Source of the DNA: Oscillospiraceae bacterium
GTDB taxonomy: Bacteria > Bacillota > Clostridia > Oscillospirales > Acutalibacteraceae
Assembly: GCA_029012445.1 (NCBI GenBank)
Contig: JAQXMC010000031.1
Coordinates: 1 to 39,952, forward strand
DNA: 39,952 nt
Reading direction: 5' to 3'
This document shows, piece by piece, positions 1 to 6,642 of this stretch. Position 1 is the first letter of the stretch; the number at the start of each line of letters is the position of its first letter. The position numbers and the translations under genes were made by a program. The notes beneath the pieces were generated by a model that was not told where the DNA came from, did not search any database, and was given only the letters and a program-made list of their open reading frames with translations.

Positions 1-1
1 G

Positions 2-676
2 CAGACTCTCGGAAAGCAATTTGAAACGCTGACAATGGAGTTCCTGCGTGAAACCTTTCCCTATTTGCAGAACCTCCGTCCCGGAAACTGGACAATTCTT
101 CAGCTCGGCAATAACAACAAACTGAAAACAAGCGATTTTGCGCAGTACGAGCATCTTGCTTACTTAAATGCGCTTACGACACAGAACGCACAGTTGGCTG
201 CTGCGCTGGGCAACGACTACCTCGTTGCACCTGACGTTGTTGTTTACCGCGATCTCTATGAAGATAGCGAGATCAATGCAGCTCAGCTCATTGTTGATGA
301 CGAGATCTGCAAGATGGCAGATATTCGGAAGTCCAATGGCGGCAAGCCCATTCTTCATGCGAGTGTTTCTGCAAAGTACACGATGCGCAGCGACCGCGCA
401 CAGAACAGCCGCACAGAGGCATTGAACCTGATCCGCAACCGAAAGGGACATTTGCCGCACATCGTTGTTGTGACGGCTGAGCCTATGCCGAATCGCTTGG
501 CATCTCTTGCGCTCGGCACTGGCGATATTGACTGCGTATATCACTTTGCACTCTATGAACTGATTCGCGCAGTTAAAGAGGCGGGTTCTGAGGATGCGGT
601 GGAAACGCTGGAAACCTTGGTGCAGGGCAAGCGGCTGAAGGATATTTCCGATCTGCCGCTAGATTTGTCTGTGTAA
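2..676 (+). CDS. NgoMIV-family type II restriction endonuclease (5' end outside window)
   Basis: The reading frame is open to the left edge, so the gene begins upstream and the first ATG (35) is internal. The visible residues match the NgoMIV active site. Counting from the ATG at 35 there is Asp67 in a VAPDVVV strand, Ser112 and Lys114 in SVSAK, and Glu128 in RTEAL. The spacings D-47-K and K-14-E equal those of NgoMIV D140, S185, K187 and E201. The Glu four residues before the internal Met would be NgoMIV E70, and the remaining length would bring the protein to about 286 residues, the family length. NgoMIV cuts GCCGGC as a tetramer; the specificity here is inferred only. The stop overlaps the vsr start (TAATG), so the two are co-translated. 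The cognate C5-methyltransferase is not in the window and should lie just upstream. Confidence 0.9.
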   Translation, partial: QTLGKQFETLTMEFLRETFPYLQNLRPGNWTILQLGNNNKLKTSDFAQYEHLAYLNALTTQNAQLAAALGNDYLVAPDVVVYRDLYEDSEINAAQLIVDDEICKMADIRKSNGGKPILHASVSAKYTMRSDRAQNSRTEALNLIRNRKGHLPHIVVVTAEPMPNRLASLALGTGDIDCVYHFALYELIRAVKEAGSEDAVETLETLVQGKRLKDISDLPLDLSV

Positions 677-1086
677 TGGCTGATTCTGTTTCCTCTGCCC
701 GCCGTAGTGAGATCATGTCGCACATCAAAAGCAAAGATACCAGTATTGAACTTTTGGTGCGCCGCAAGCTATTTTCTATGGGATACCGCTACCGTGTGAA
801 TTACAAGGCGCTGCCCGGAAAACCGGATATTGTATTCACCAGAAAGAAAATTGCTATCTTCATTCATGGGTGCTATTGGCATGGGCAGGATTGCGGCAGT
901 CATTATGCTCACGCCAGTCAATCCAATAAAGCATATTGGGGACCCAAGATAGAGCGAACAAAGCAACGAGATCAGGAGCATATTCAGGCACTTGAGACTG
1001 ACGGCTGGAAAGTCATTGTGCTGTGGGAATGCACAATAAAGAGAGATTTGGACGGCGTGGTGGACACATTAATAACAGAGTTGTAG
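676..1086 (+). CDS. vsr: Very short patch repair (Vsr) mismatch endonuclease
   Basis: This 136-aa protein has the Vsr family length and motifs: an N-terminal RRSEIMSHIKSKDT segment, the catalytic Asp in GKPDIVF, and the HGCYWHGQDC segment with the family's catalytic and zinc-binding His and Cys residues. Vsr nicks the T of T:G mismatches formed when 5-methylcytosine deaminates, so it normally travels with a C5-methyltransferase. Its presence directly after an NgoMIV-type enzyme therefore implies a cytosine-C5 restriction-modification system whose methylase lies left of the window. Its ATG overlaps the restriction gene's stop, and the SEFIR-domain gene follows 23 bp downstream, consistent with one operon. 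Confidence 0.93.
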   Translation: MADSVSSARRSEIMSHIKSKDTSIELLVRRKLFSMGYRYRVNYKALPGKPDIVFTRKKIAIFIHGCYWHGQDCGSHYAHASQSNKAYWGPKIERTKQRDQEHIQALETDGWKVIVLWECTIKRDLDGVVDTLITEL

Positions 1087-1109
1087 AACTAAAGAAAAAT
1101 AGAGGTAAT

Positions 1110-2003
1110 ATGGAGAACCCTACAGTATTTATTTCATATTCGCATGATAATGATGCTCATAAAGCGTGGGTATTAAAGCTCGCAACCGATTTGCGCTCTC
1201 ATGGTGTAAATGCTATTCTTGACCAATGGGATTTACGAGTTGGCTCTGATCTACGTTTTTTCATGGAGCAAGGTCTTTCAGAAGCCAATCTAGTGCTGTG
1301 CATTTGTTCCAAGGCATACGTTGATAAGTTTAATTCTGGGAATGGTGGTTCTGGCTATGAGGGAGCAATCATGACACAACCACTGTTACGGGATGTAAAG
1401 ACGGACTATATCATATCCGTCGTTAGAAATAACGAATCCGATAAAAAAGTACCTACAGCGCTCGGAAGTAAACTTTATATAGATTTTTCAAACGACGATG
1501 AGTATATAGTTCGCTATCAAGAGCTTATCGAAAGAATTTATGGGGAAGACTCGAAAAAGAAGCCACCACTAGGTAAAAGTCCCTTTTCAAATGATATTGG
1601 TCAAGAGATAGAGATTAAGATAAAGATAGAATCAGTACAGTATCATTCTCCAATGATGGATGGTAAGGTGAGTTTTCGCTTTGATAATAATAATGGTGTT
1701 TATTTGATAGGAAATGGTGACTACCTGTTTGAAACTCGATGGAGTCGTGCAGGAAATGACTCTATACATGCTTATGGATTAATTGGCTATCGGGTTGGAG
1801 AATCAGAATTTCCAGCACCAGAATTACTTCCATCTTATGACTTCTCAAGTAGATGCAGAACAATAAGCACAGGGCAAATAGTTGTATTTGAGAATCTCCA
1901 TCGACACTTTGCAGCAGTTAAGCTCGGCATGGTGAAGAGCAGCAGTCACGGTTATCCATGCGACGAAATGTCATTCGAGTATCACATTTACAATATGACG
2001 TAA
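1110..2003 (+). CDS. SEFIR/TIR-type domain protein, probable defence effector or sensor
   Basis: The ATG at 1110 is chosen over in-frame starts further up because it follows an AGAGG ribosome site and the domain begins directly after it. That gives 297 residues. Residues 1-150 resemble the bacterial SEFIR branch of the TIR superfamily: VFISYSHDN at the start, then LRSHG, ILDQWDL with a following Gly-Ser-Asp, LVLCICS and a GSGYEGAIM segment. The C-terminal half (about 150-297) is beta-rich and I do not recognise it; it may be the sensing part. Some bacterial TIR and SEFIR proteins consume NAD+ or signal in anti-phage defence. Catalytic competence here is not shown. The position behind restriction and vsr genes supports a defence role. 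Confidence 0.8.
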   Translation: MENPTVFISYSHDNDAHKAWVLKLATDLRSHGVNAILDQWDLRVGSDLRFFMEQGLSEANLVLCICSKAYVDKFNSGNGGSGYEGAIMTQPLLRDVKTDYIISVVRNNESDKKVPTALGSKLYIDFSNDDEYIVRYQELIERIYGEDSKKKPPLGKSPFSNDIGQEIEIKIKIESVQYHSPMMDGKVSFRFDNNNGVYLIGNGDYLFETRWSRAGNDSIHAYGLIGYRVGESEFPAPELLPSYDFSSRCRTISTGQIVVFENLHRHFAAVKLGMVKSSSHGYPCDEMSFEYHIYNMT

Positions 2004-2046
2004 GTCAATTGTAACGAGGATAGTTGAAGTTGTGGATTTCCGCTAT

Positions 2047-2192
2047 TGATAGCATCCCCTGATAGCTTTTTGATAGCAGAAAGTCGGATACCCCATAGGA
2101 TTGGGATAATTGGTATCAAATAAAGCCAAATGGGATCAAACAGTCTATACAAAAAAGTTTAGACTCTGTTTCCACTTGGCGAGTGGGAATAA
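2047..2192 (+). other. Attachment-type right end A (guaA 3'-end core) of element 1
   Basis: The core GAGTGGGAATAA at 2181-2192 reads Glu-Trp-Glu-stop in one frame, the conserved C-terminus of GMP synthase. It is preceded by arm-type repeats TGATAGC at 2047, 2060 and 2071; the last two are 11 bp apart and the last begins 110 bp before the core. In between are a GGATA box at 2086, a CCCA/TGGG pair and an A/T-rich TATACAAAAAAGTTTA segment. The same order and spacing recur at right ends B and C. I infer a tyrosine-recombinase junction. Confidence 0.72.
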
Positions 2193-2232
2193 TACCGACA
2201 GGTTTGCATATTCATAATTAAATAATTAACCG

Positions 2233-2262
2233 GCGGCGGGGAGCAATCCCTGCCGCTTTTTC
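2233..2262 (+). terminator. Rho-independent terminator after right end A
   Basis: A 10-bp stem (GCGGCGGGGA against TCCCTGCCGC, one G-T wobble) closes a GCAA loop and is followed by TTTTT. It sits 40 bp beyond the att core, in the same relation as the terminator beyond right end C. Confidence 0.75.
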
Positions 2263-2282
2263 GCGCTATCAACGTCCGAATA

Positions 2283-2323
2283 TTGACAAATGCTATATCA
2301 GATGTTATAATACCAATAACATC
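2283..2323 (+). promoter_or_regulatory. Sigma-A promoter with an operator palindrome over the -10 box
   Basis: TTGACA at 2283-2288 and TATAAT at 2306-2311 are both consensus, with a 17-bp spacer. A perfect 8-bp inverted repeat, GATGTTAT (2301-2308) and ATAACATC (2316-2323), brackets the -10 box. This placement suggests repression by the XRE protein encoded immediately downstream. Confidence 0.8.
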
Positions 2324-2341
2324 GTAAAGGCGGTATTTTAT

Positions 2342-2542
2342 ATGGAATTTTCAGAAAAAGTTAAAGATACACGAAAAAAGGTTAATTTCTCTCAGGAAGA
2401 TATGGCCCATCAACTTGGTGTTAGTTTTGCTACTGTAAACAGATGGGAAAGTGGAAAAACCAAACCAAGCAAGTTAGCTCTAAAAGCATTTGAAGATTTT
2501 TGCAAAGAAAAATCTATTGTTTTTGAGCGCGAGGAAGCGTAG
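2342..2542 (+). CDS. Small XRE-family helix-turn-helix regulator
   Basis: This 66-aa protein is essentially one HTH_3 (Cro/CI) domain: SQEDMAHQLGVSFATVNRWESG is the scaffold plus recognition helix, followed by the KTKPSKLAL helix that closes the fold. A ribosome site (AAAGGCGG) lies 8 bp before the ATG. The strong promoter upstream carries an inverted repeat across its -10 box, so autorepression is likely. The next gene starts 10 bp after the stop and is probably co-transcribed, making this the regulator of the two-gene element 2. Confidence 0.85.
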   Translation: MEFSEKVKDTRKKVNFSQEDMAHQLGVSFATVNRWESGKTKPSKLALKAFEDFCKEKSIVFEREEA

Positions 2543-2552
2543 GTAACATATC

Positions 2553-3860
2553 ATGAAGTTTGGAATTAGAAAGCCCAGTCTTAAAAAATCGCTAAAAGCT
2601 CGCACAACAGGGAAATTAAAAAGATCTGTGAAAAAGGCTTTGATACCCGGATACGGAAAAAAAGGTATGGGCTGGATAAAGAATCCCAAGAAAGCTGCTT
2701 ATAACAAAGTCTATAATAAGACGTCAGTAAGTTTATTTCCCGCAGGAACTTCATCGGGAAAAACAAACAGAAAAAGGACTACTAATACAGCAAGTACAAA
2801 GAAAAGCACGCTTCAAAATAACCAATTTGAATCTCAAGCTTATTTTTACATAGAAGGAGAAACAGAAGCTATGAAAGTATGTAAATTCTGTGGTGCAGAG
2901 AATCAGGATTCTGCAACCGTTTGCTCATCGTGTGGAGGAAACGAATTTAAACACAAGTGCGGAAATTGTGGCACAGTATTTGAAGACGGCAATTTCTGCC
3001 CCAAATGTGGCGTTAAAGCAGGGGCCAAAGCTAAAAAATGCCCCAAATGCGGTGCTGAATACTTTTCTGCTGCTTGCCCGGATTGTGGTTATACCAACAA
3101 AGCTGGTAGCACTACCGTTGTATATACAAATACAGCCGCCCAACCTGTCAAAAAGAGAAAAACCTGGCTTTGGGTTTTGGGTTGGATTTTCATTTTCCCT
3201 ATCCCGCTTACAATTCTGATGGTAAGAAATCAGAAACTGAACAAATGGGTAAAGATAGGTATAATTGCTGTCGCTTGGATTCTATATCTCATTATTGCGT
3301 TAGCCGGAGGTTCGGGTGATAGTAACAATACGGAAAATCCTGGAAAAGACGTTTCACAGCCTGTTGTTTCGGAGGAGACCGTTCAATCAGAAAAGTCAGA
3401 TACAACAAGTAGCAATACAGAAAATGAGGTGGCAGAACCCCAAAATATAGTTGATGATGAAGTGGTAAACGGTTTTTTGAGCGAATGTGGATTTGATTAT
3501 GGGGAGATTGATAAAGGCAATATTAGGACTAAATTTTTCATCCATATAAATGGCTGTAGAACGGAATTATTAAATAGCAATACTAATGAGCTAATTATTA
3601 CTATAAATGGATATCATATTGACAACATTAATGAAGAAGAAGTGTTGGAAGCATTTAAGATGGTTGCACAAACAATCAACGGAAATGAATATGATACTGA
3701 ATTAGAAGAAATCATTAATGGATTGTTGGCGCACAATACGGATATTTACGAAGGAAGCATTGGGAATCTCAATTACAAATTCTATCCTTTCGTAGAGTTA
3801 TCAAAAGGGGTATCTGAAAGTCGAATTGAGATAAGTACCGTAAAGTATAATGTGGAGTAA
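2553..3860 (+). CDS. Zinc-ribbon membrane protein of unknown function
   Basis: The 435-aa frame has three parts. Residues 1-105 are very basic, with runs of Lys and a GYGKKGMGWIKNPKK patch. Residues 107-185 hold six CxxC pairs (CKFC, CSSC, CGNC, CPKC, CPKC, CPDC), enough for three zinc ribbons. About 200-250 has two hydrophobic segments (WLWVLGWIFIFPIPL and IGIIAVAWILYLIIALAGG). An acidic linker then leads to a C-terminal domain of about 130 residues that I do not recognise. An internal ATG at 2871 has a better ribosome site (AGAAGGAGA, 10 bp upstream) and would start exactly at the first zinc ribbon, giving 329 aa, so two products are possible. It pairs with the XRE gene upstream. Confidence 0.72.
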   Translation: MKFGIRKPSLKKSLKARTTGKLKRSVKKALIPGYGKKGMGWIKNPKKAAYNKVYNKTSVSLFPAGTSSGKTNRKRTTNTASTKKSTLQNNQFESQAYFYIEGETEAMKVCKFCGAENQDSATVCSSCGGNEFKHKCGNCGTVFEDGNFCPKCGVKAGAKAKKCPKCGAEYFSAACPDCGYTNKAGSTTVVYTNTAAQPVKKRKTWLWVLGWIFIFPIPLTILMVRNQKLNKWVKIGIIAVAWILYLIIALAGGSGDSNNTENPGKDVSQPVVSEETVQSEKSDTTSSNTENEVAEPQNIVDDEVVNGFLSECGFDYGEIDKGNIRTKFFIHINGCRTELLNSNTNELIITINGYHIDNINEEEVLEAFKMVAQTINGNEYDTELEEIINGLLAHNTDIYEGSIGNLNYKFYPFVELSKGVSESRIEISTVKYNVE

Positions 3861-3940
3861 GCACGAATTAGCTGGCCTTGTTTAGAAACCCAATGATAGA
3901 TAATACGCTTCTTTGTGTTTATTCCAATACGCCGTTTTTG

Positions 3941-4071
3941 TGGCAACATATTGGCAACAGAAAATTGGATAGCCCAAGTTTTTGGGATAATACAGATAAT
4001 ACAAATCCTACGAGCTAAATCGTATAAACAAAATTGTTTAGATTAAGAAATCAAGGAGCGAGTGGGAATAA
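3941..4071 (+). other. Attachment-type right end B of element 2 / left junction of element 3
   Basis: The core GAGTGGGAATAA lies at 4060-4071 inside a 21-bp sequence (4051-4071) repeated identically at 12836-12856. Arm-type repeats TGGCAACA stand at 3941 and 3952, 11 bp apart, with the second beginning 108 bp before the core. A GGATAGCCCA/TTGGGATAA inverted pair (from 3967) and ACAAAATTGTTTA (4028-4040) sit between; the latter recurs exactly at 12813-12825. The arm sequence differs from those of ends A and C, so a different integrase probably formed it. Confidence 0.78.
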
Positions 4072-4129
4072 ATCGTAAAGCCCGAAAAACCGCATAAACA
4101 CTGGGTTTTTAGATAGTCGCAGGGCTTCG

Positions 4130-4148
4130 TGACAACATTTTGACAACA
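4130..4148 (+). repeat. Left arm-type repeat pair of element 3
   Basis: TGACAACA occurs at 4130-4137 and 4141-4148, 11 bp apart. The same pair with the same spacing stands at the right end of element 3 (12726-12733 and 12737-12744). This supports 4072-12856 as one element with matched arm-binding sites for its own integrase. Confidence 0.7.
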
Positions 4149-4168
4149 CTTTTAGATTATTCATAAAT

Positions 4169-4212
4169 AAAGAGCTAACAGATTTTTGTTAAAGTCTGTT
4201 AGCTCTTTTTCT
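4169..4212. terminator. Bidirectional terminator at the left edge of element 3
   Basis: A perfect 14-bp stem, 4169-4182 against 4195-4208, encloses a 12-nt loop. T-rich tracts follow on the plus strand, and weaker ones on the minus strand just beyond the stop of the XRE gene. It ends the minus-strand repressor gene and insulates the element. Confidence 0.8.
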
Positions 4213-4213
4213 T

Positions 4214-4741
4214 TTATTTATCCTTTAAGTGATCAGCGAACGCTTTTAACATTGCGTCGTTCATTGCATCCGAAGGAACCTTTGCCCAAGGTTGTGTGGT
4301 GTCGTATTTAGGGAAGTTATAACGCCAACGGTCATAATCCTCCTTGCTGATCTTTCCTGCGGCGAGTTTAGCTGACTGTTCTTGCCAAGCAGATAGCATT
4401 TCAGAAAGTTCGGCAGAGTTGCTGTTTTCTTTGTTTAATCGCAAGCAGACTTCCCCATAAGTTTCACAGATAGAAAGACCATAGTTGTCCTCAAGGGCGA
4501 ACAGCGTATGCATCAAACCAATGTAGCTATCAATATCAGGAACAGCAAGGGCCTGTGGAGAAACATCCAACACCTGTGCCAGCGCTGCGGTTAAATCTGC
4601 TTTGGGCGAGCGTGTTCCCGTTTCATACTGTGCTAAACGAACATCAGCGCTTTTTTCGGGAAAACCAACTGCCTGACCGAGATACTTCTGTGTCATTCCC
4701 CGCAGAAGCCTGAAAAAATGTATTCTTTCACCTATTGCCAT
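4214..4741 (-). CDS. XRE-family repressor of the mobilizable element
   Basis: The start at 4741 is chosen because AAGGAGG lies 11 bp upstream of it; an upstream in-frame ATG (4780) lacks one. The 175-aa product opens with an HTH_3 domain (residues 1-60: ERIHFFRLLRGMTQKYLGQAVGF, then RLAQYETGTRSPKADLT). A helical C-terminal domain with a WRYNFPKYDTTQPWAKV patch follows. It is transcribed divergently from xis-int across a 245-bp region holding both promoters and repeated CTAAGC/GCTTAG boxes. I infer that it represses both directions and controls excision. Confidence 0.82.
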   Translation of the reverse strand: MAIGERIHFFRLLRGMTQKYLGQAVGFPEKSADVRLAQYETGTRSPKADLTAALAQVLDVSPQALAVPDIDSYIGLMHTLFALEDNYGLSICETYGEVCLRLNKENSNSAELSEMLSAWQEQSAKLAAGKISKEDYDRWRYNFPKYDTTQPWAKVPSDAMNDAMLKAFADHLKDK

Positions 4742-4786
4742 AGTTTGTATAGCCTCCTTTATGTAGCTCACAGACAGCATAACATA

Positions 4787-4905
4787 TATGCTTAGTGTTT
4801 GTCAAGAGAAAATAAAACAAAAAAGTTTAATATTTTCTCAAAAACCGCTTGACACTAGCAAATAAGCTTAGTATAATGATAGAGCATTAAGCAAATACGC
4901 TTAAT
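4787..4905. promoter_or_regulatory. Divergent promoters with repeated GCTTA operators
   Basis: Plus strand: TTGACA 4849-4854 and TATAAT 4872-4877 (17-bp spacer) drive xis-int. Minus strand: TTGACA (complement of 4799-4804) with a TATGCT/TTATGC -10 about 17-18 bp further drives the repressor. Half-sites GCTTAG at 4789 and 4867, and an ATTAAGC/GCTTAAT inverted repeat at 4886-4892 and 4899-4905, lie within or just past both promoters and probably bind the repressor. A GC-rich leader of about 120 bp with short hairpins precedes xis. Confidence 0.72.
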
Positions 4906-5024
4906 GCGTCCGTCGCGCATCACGGTAATGGTGCATCCGCCCGGGCAAATCGGAAGGCGGCCAGAAAGTATCCGACGCTAAATAACACAACTGAATACAA
5001 ATCTAAGATGAAGGAGGTGAAAGA

Positions 5025-5222
5025 ATGGCAAGTACAACCTTTATGCGAGTAGACGATGTCGCAGCAGAATTGGGTATATCAAAGTCGTATGCCTATAAAA
5101 TTGTTCAGAAGTTAAATGACGAACTGAAAAAGCAAGGGTTTATCACGATTTCCGGTCGTGTAAATAAACAGTATTTTATGGAAAGAGCCTGTTATGGCAC
5201 AAATAAGAAAGTGAGGAATTAA
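5025..5222 (+). CDS. xis: Excisionase-like small HTH protein
   Basis: This 65-aa protein has a MerR/excisionase-type winged helix: residues 5-30 (MRVDDVAAELGISKSYAYKI) form the helix-turn-helix and GFITISGRVNKQYF the wing. A near-perfect ribosome site (AAGGAGGTGA) precedes the ATG. It sits 3 bp before the integrase gene and downstream of the regulated promoter, the usual xis-int order. Its likely role is to direct excision by the integrase; function is inferred from fold and position. Confidence 0.82.
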   Translation: MASTTFMRVDDVAAELGISKSYAYKIVQKLNDELKKQGFITISGRVNKQYFMERACYGTNKKVRN

Positions 5223-5225
5223 TCA

Positions 5226-6305
5226 ATGGCAGTTTATAAAGAAGAAAAAACAAACACTTGGAAAGTGTACTACCGCTACACAGATTGGCAAGGAAACCGC
5301 AAACAGACAACTAAACGTGGCTTTTCTACCAAAAGAGATGCTCAAGCTTGGGAGCGAGAACAGCTCAACAAGGTACAGATGGATTTAGATATGACCTTAG
5401 AGAGTTTTAATGAAATCTATACCGCCGATATGAAGAATCGCATTAAGGAAAATACTTGGCATACCAAAGAACACATTATGCAGACGAAAATCCTTCCCTA
5501 TCTCGGAAAAAGAAAGATGAATGAAATTCTGCCGAAGGATATTATCGCTTGGCAGAATGAGATGATGAAGCTTAAAGGACAGAACGGCAAGAAGTATTCG
5601 CCTGTTTATCTCAAGACGATTCACAATCAGCTTTCAGCAGTGTTTAATCACGCCAAAAAATTTTATGGGTTGAGAGAAAACCCGGCGGCAAAGGTTGGAA
5701 ATATGGGAAAGGCAAAAGGACGTGAAATGTCATTTTGGACACAGGAGGAATACCAGAGGTTCTCTTATGCAATTATGGATAAGCCTATTTCCTTTTACGC
5801 ATTTGAAATGCTCTACTGGTGTGGAATCCGAGAAGGCGAGCTTCTGGCACTAACACCTGCGGACTTCGACTTTGAACGCAGTACCGTGACCGTTAACAAA
5901 TCTTATCAGCGTATAAACGGGCGTGATGTAATAACTGATCCCAAAACGCCGAAAAGCAACCGCACGATAAAAATGCCCCAGTTTCTCTGTGAAGAGATAC
6001 AGGAGTATATCGGTCAGCTATATAGTATTGAGAAAACGGATCGGCTTTTTGAAGTTACCAAAAGCTATCTTCACCACGAAATGGACAGAGGTGCACAAGA
6101 GGCAGGAGTCAAGCGTATCAGAATTCACGATCTCAGGCACAGCCATATATCACTTCTTATTGAGATGGGATATTCTGCTGTGGCAATTGCAGATCGTGTC
6201 GGACACGAGAGCATCAATATCACTTACAACTACGCTCATCTATTTCCTTCTACACAAATTGATATGGCAGATAAACTTAATGACTTCAGGAAAGGTGGGA
6301 TGTAA
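5226..6305 (+). CDS. int: Tyrosine-type site-specific integrase
   Basis: The 359-aa protein has the Tn916/lambda-type layout. There is an arm-binding AP2-like N-terminus (1-60, WKVYYRYTDWQGNRKQ), a core-binding SAM-like domain (about 65-165), and a catalytic domain with Arg202 (CGIREGE), a Lys near 238-241, His301-x-x-Arg304 (HDLRHSH), His327 (GHES) and the nucleophile Tyr336 (YNYAHL). All catalytic residues are present, so it should be active. The likely target is the 3' end of guaA, because element ends carry its Glu-Trp-Glu-stop sequence. The arm repeats TGACAACA at both ends are candidate binding sites for the N-terminal domain. Confidence 0.95.
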   Translation: MAVYKEEKTNTWKVYYRYTDWQGNRKQTTKRGFSTKRDAQAWEREQLNKVQMDLDMTLESFNEIYTADMKNRIKENTWHTKEHIMQTKILPYLGKRKMNEILPKDIIAWQNEMMKLKGQNGKKYSPVYLKTIHNQLSAVFNHAKKFYGLRENPAAKVGNMGKAKGREMSFWTQEEYQRFSYAIMDKPISFYAFEMLYWCGIREGELLALTPADFDFERSTVTVNKSYQRINGRDVITDPKTPKSNRTIKMPQFLCEEIQEYIGQLYSIEKTDRLFEVTKSYLHHEMDRGAQEAGVKRIRIHDLRHSHISLLIEMGYSAVAIADRVGHESINITYNYAHLFPSTQIDMADKLNDFRKGGM

Positions 6306-6306
6306 T

Positions 6307-6642
6307 ATGTCAGCAAAAAATGTAGACCGCCACAATCGGTTTCGCAACATCACGGTAGGCTTTCGGGTATCACCGGAAGAAAGTGAAGAACTCAATCGTG
6401 CGGTGGCTCTATCCGGGATTACAAAGCAAGAATATTGTTACCGCCGCTGTATGGAGCGAGATGTAATCGTTCAGGGCAACCCGAGAGTGTATAAGGCTCT
6501 TAAAACACAGATGGACAATATCCTATCCGAGCTTCAGCGGATTGAATCCGGTGGAGCGGATAGTGATGAACTGCTTTGTACTATTGAGCTAATAACCGCA
6601 ACAATGTGCGGACTGAAAGGAGAAGATGAAAATGGACAATAA
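6307..6642 (+). CDS. mobC: MobC-like relaxosome accessory protein
   Basis: The ATG at 6307 lies 1 bp after the integrase stop. The 111-aa product begins with a basic stretch and a ribbon-helix-helix-like segment (NITVGFRVSPEESEELN, then SGITKQEYCYRRC), typical of MobC/plasmid mobilization accessory proteins that help the relaxase bind oriT. The C-terminus is helical. It overlaps the start of the RepA-like ATPase gene by 17 bp, so these are translationally coupled. The symbol rests on family resemblance and context. Confidence 0.7.
   Translation: MSAKNVDRHNRFRNITVGFRVSPEESEELNRAVALSGITKQEYCYRRCMERDVIVQGNPRVYKALKTQMDNILSELQRIESGGADSDELLCTIELITATMCGLKGEDENGQ

Noticed and set aside
4128..4153. 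TGACAACA pairs as a CRISPR-like or iteron array
   Set aside because: There are only two copies per site at 11-bp spacing, placed at both element ends; integrase arm sites explain them better.
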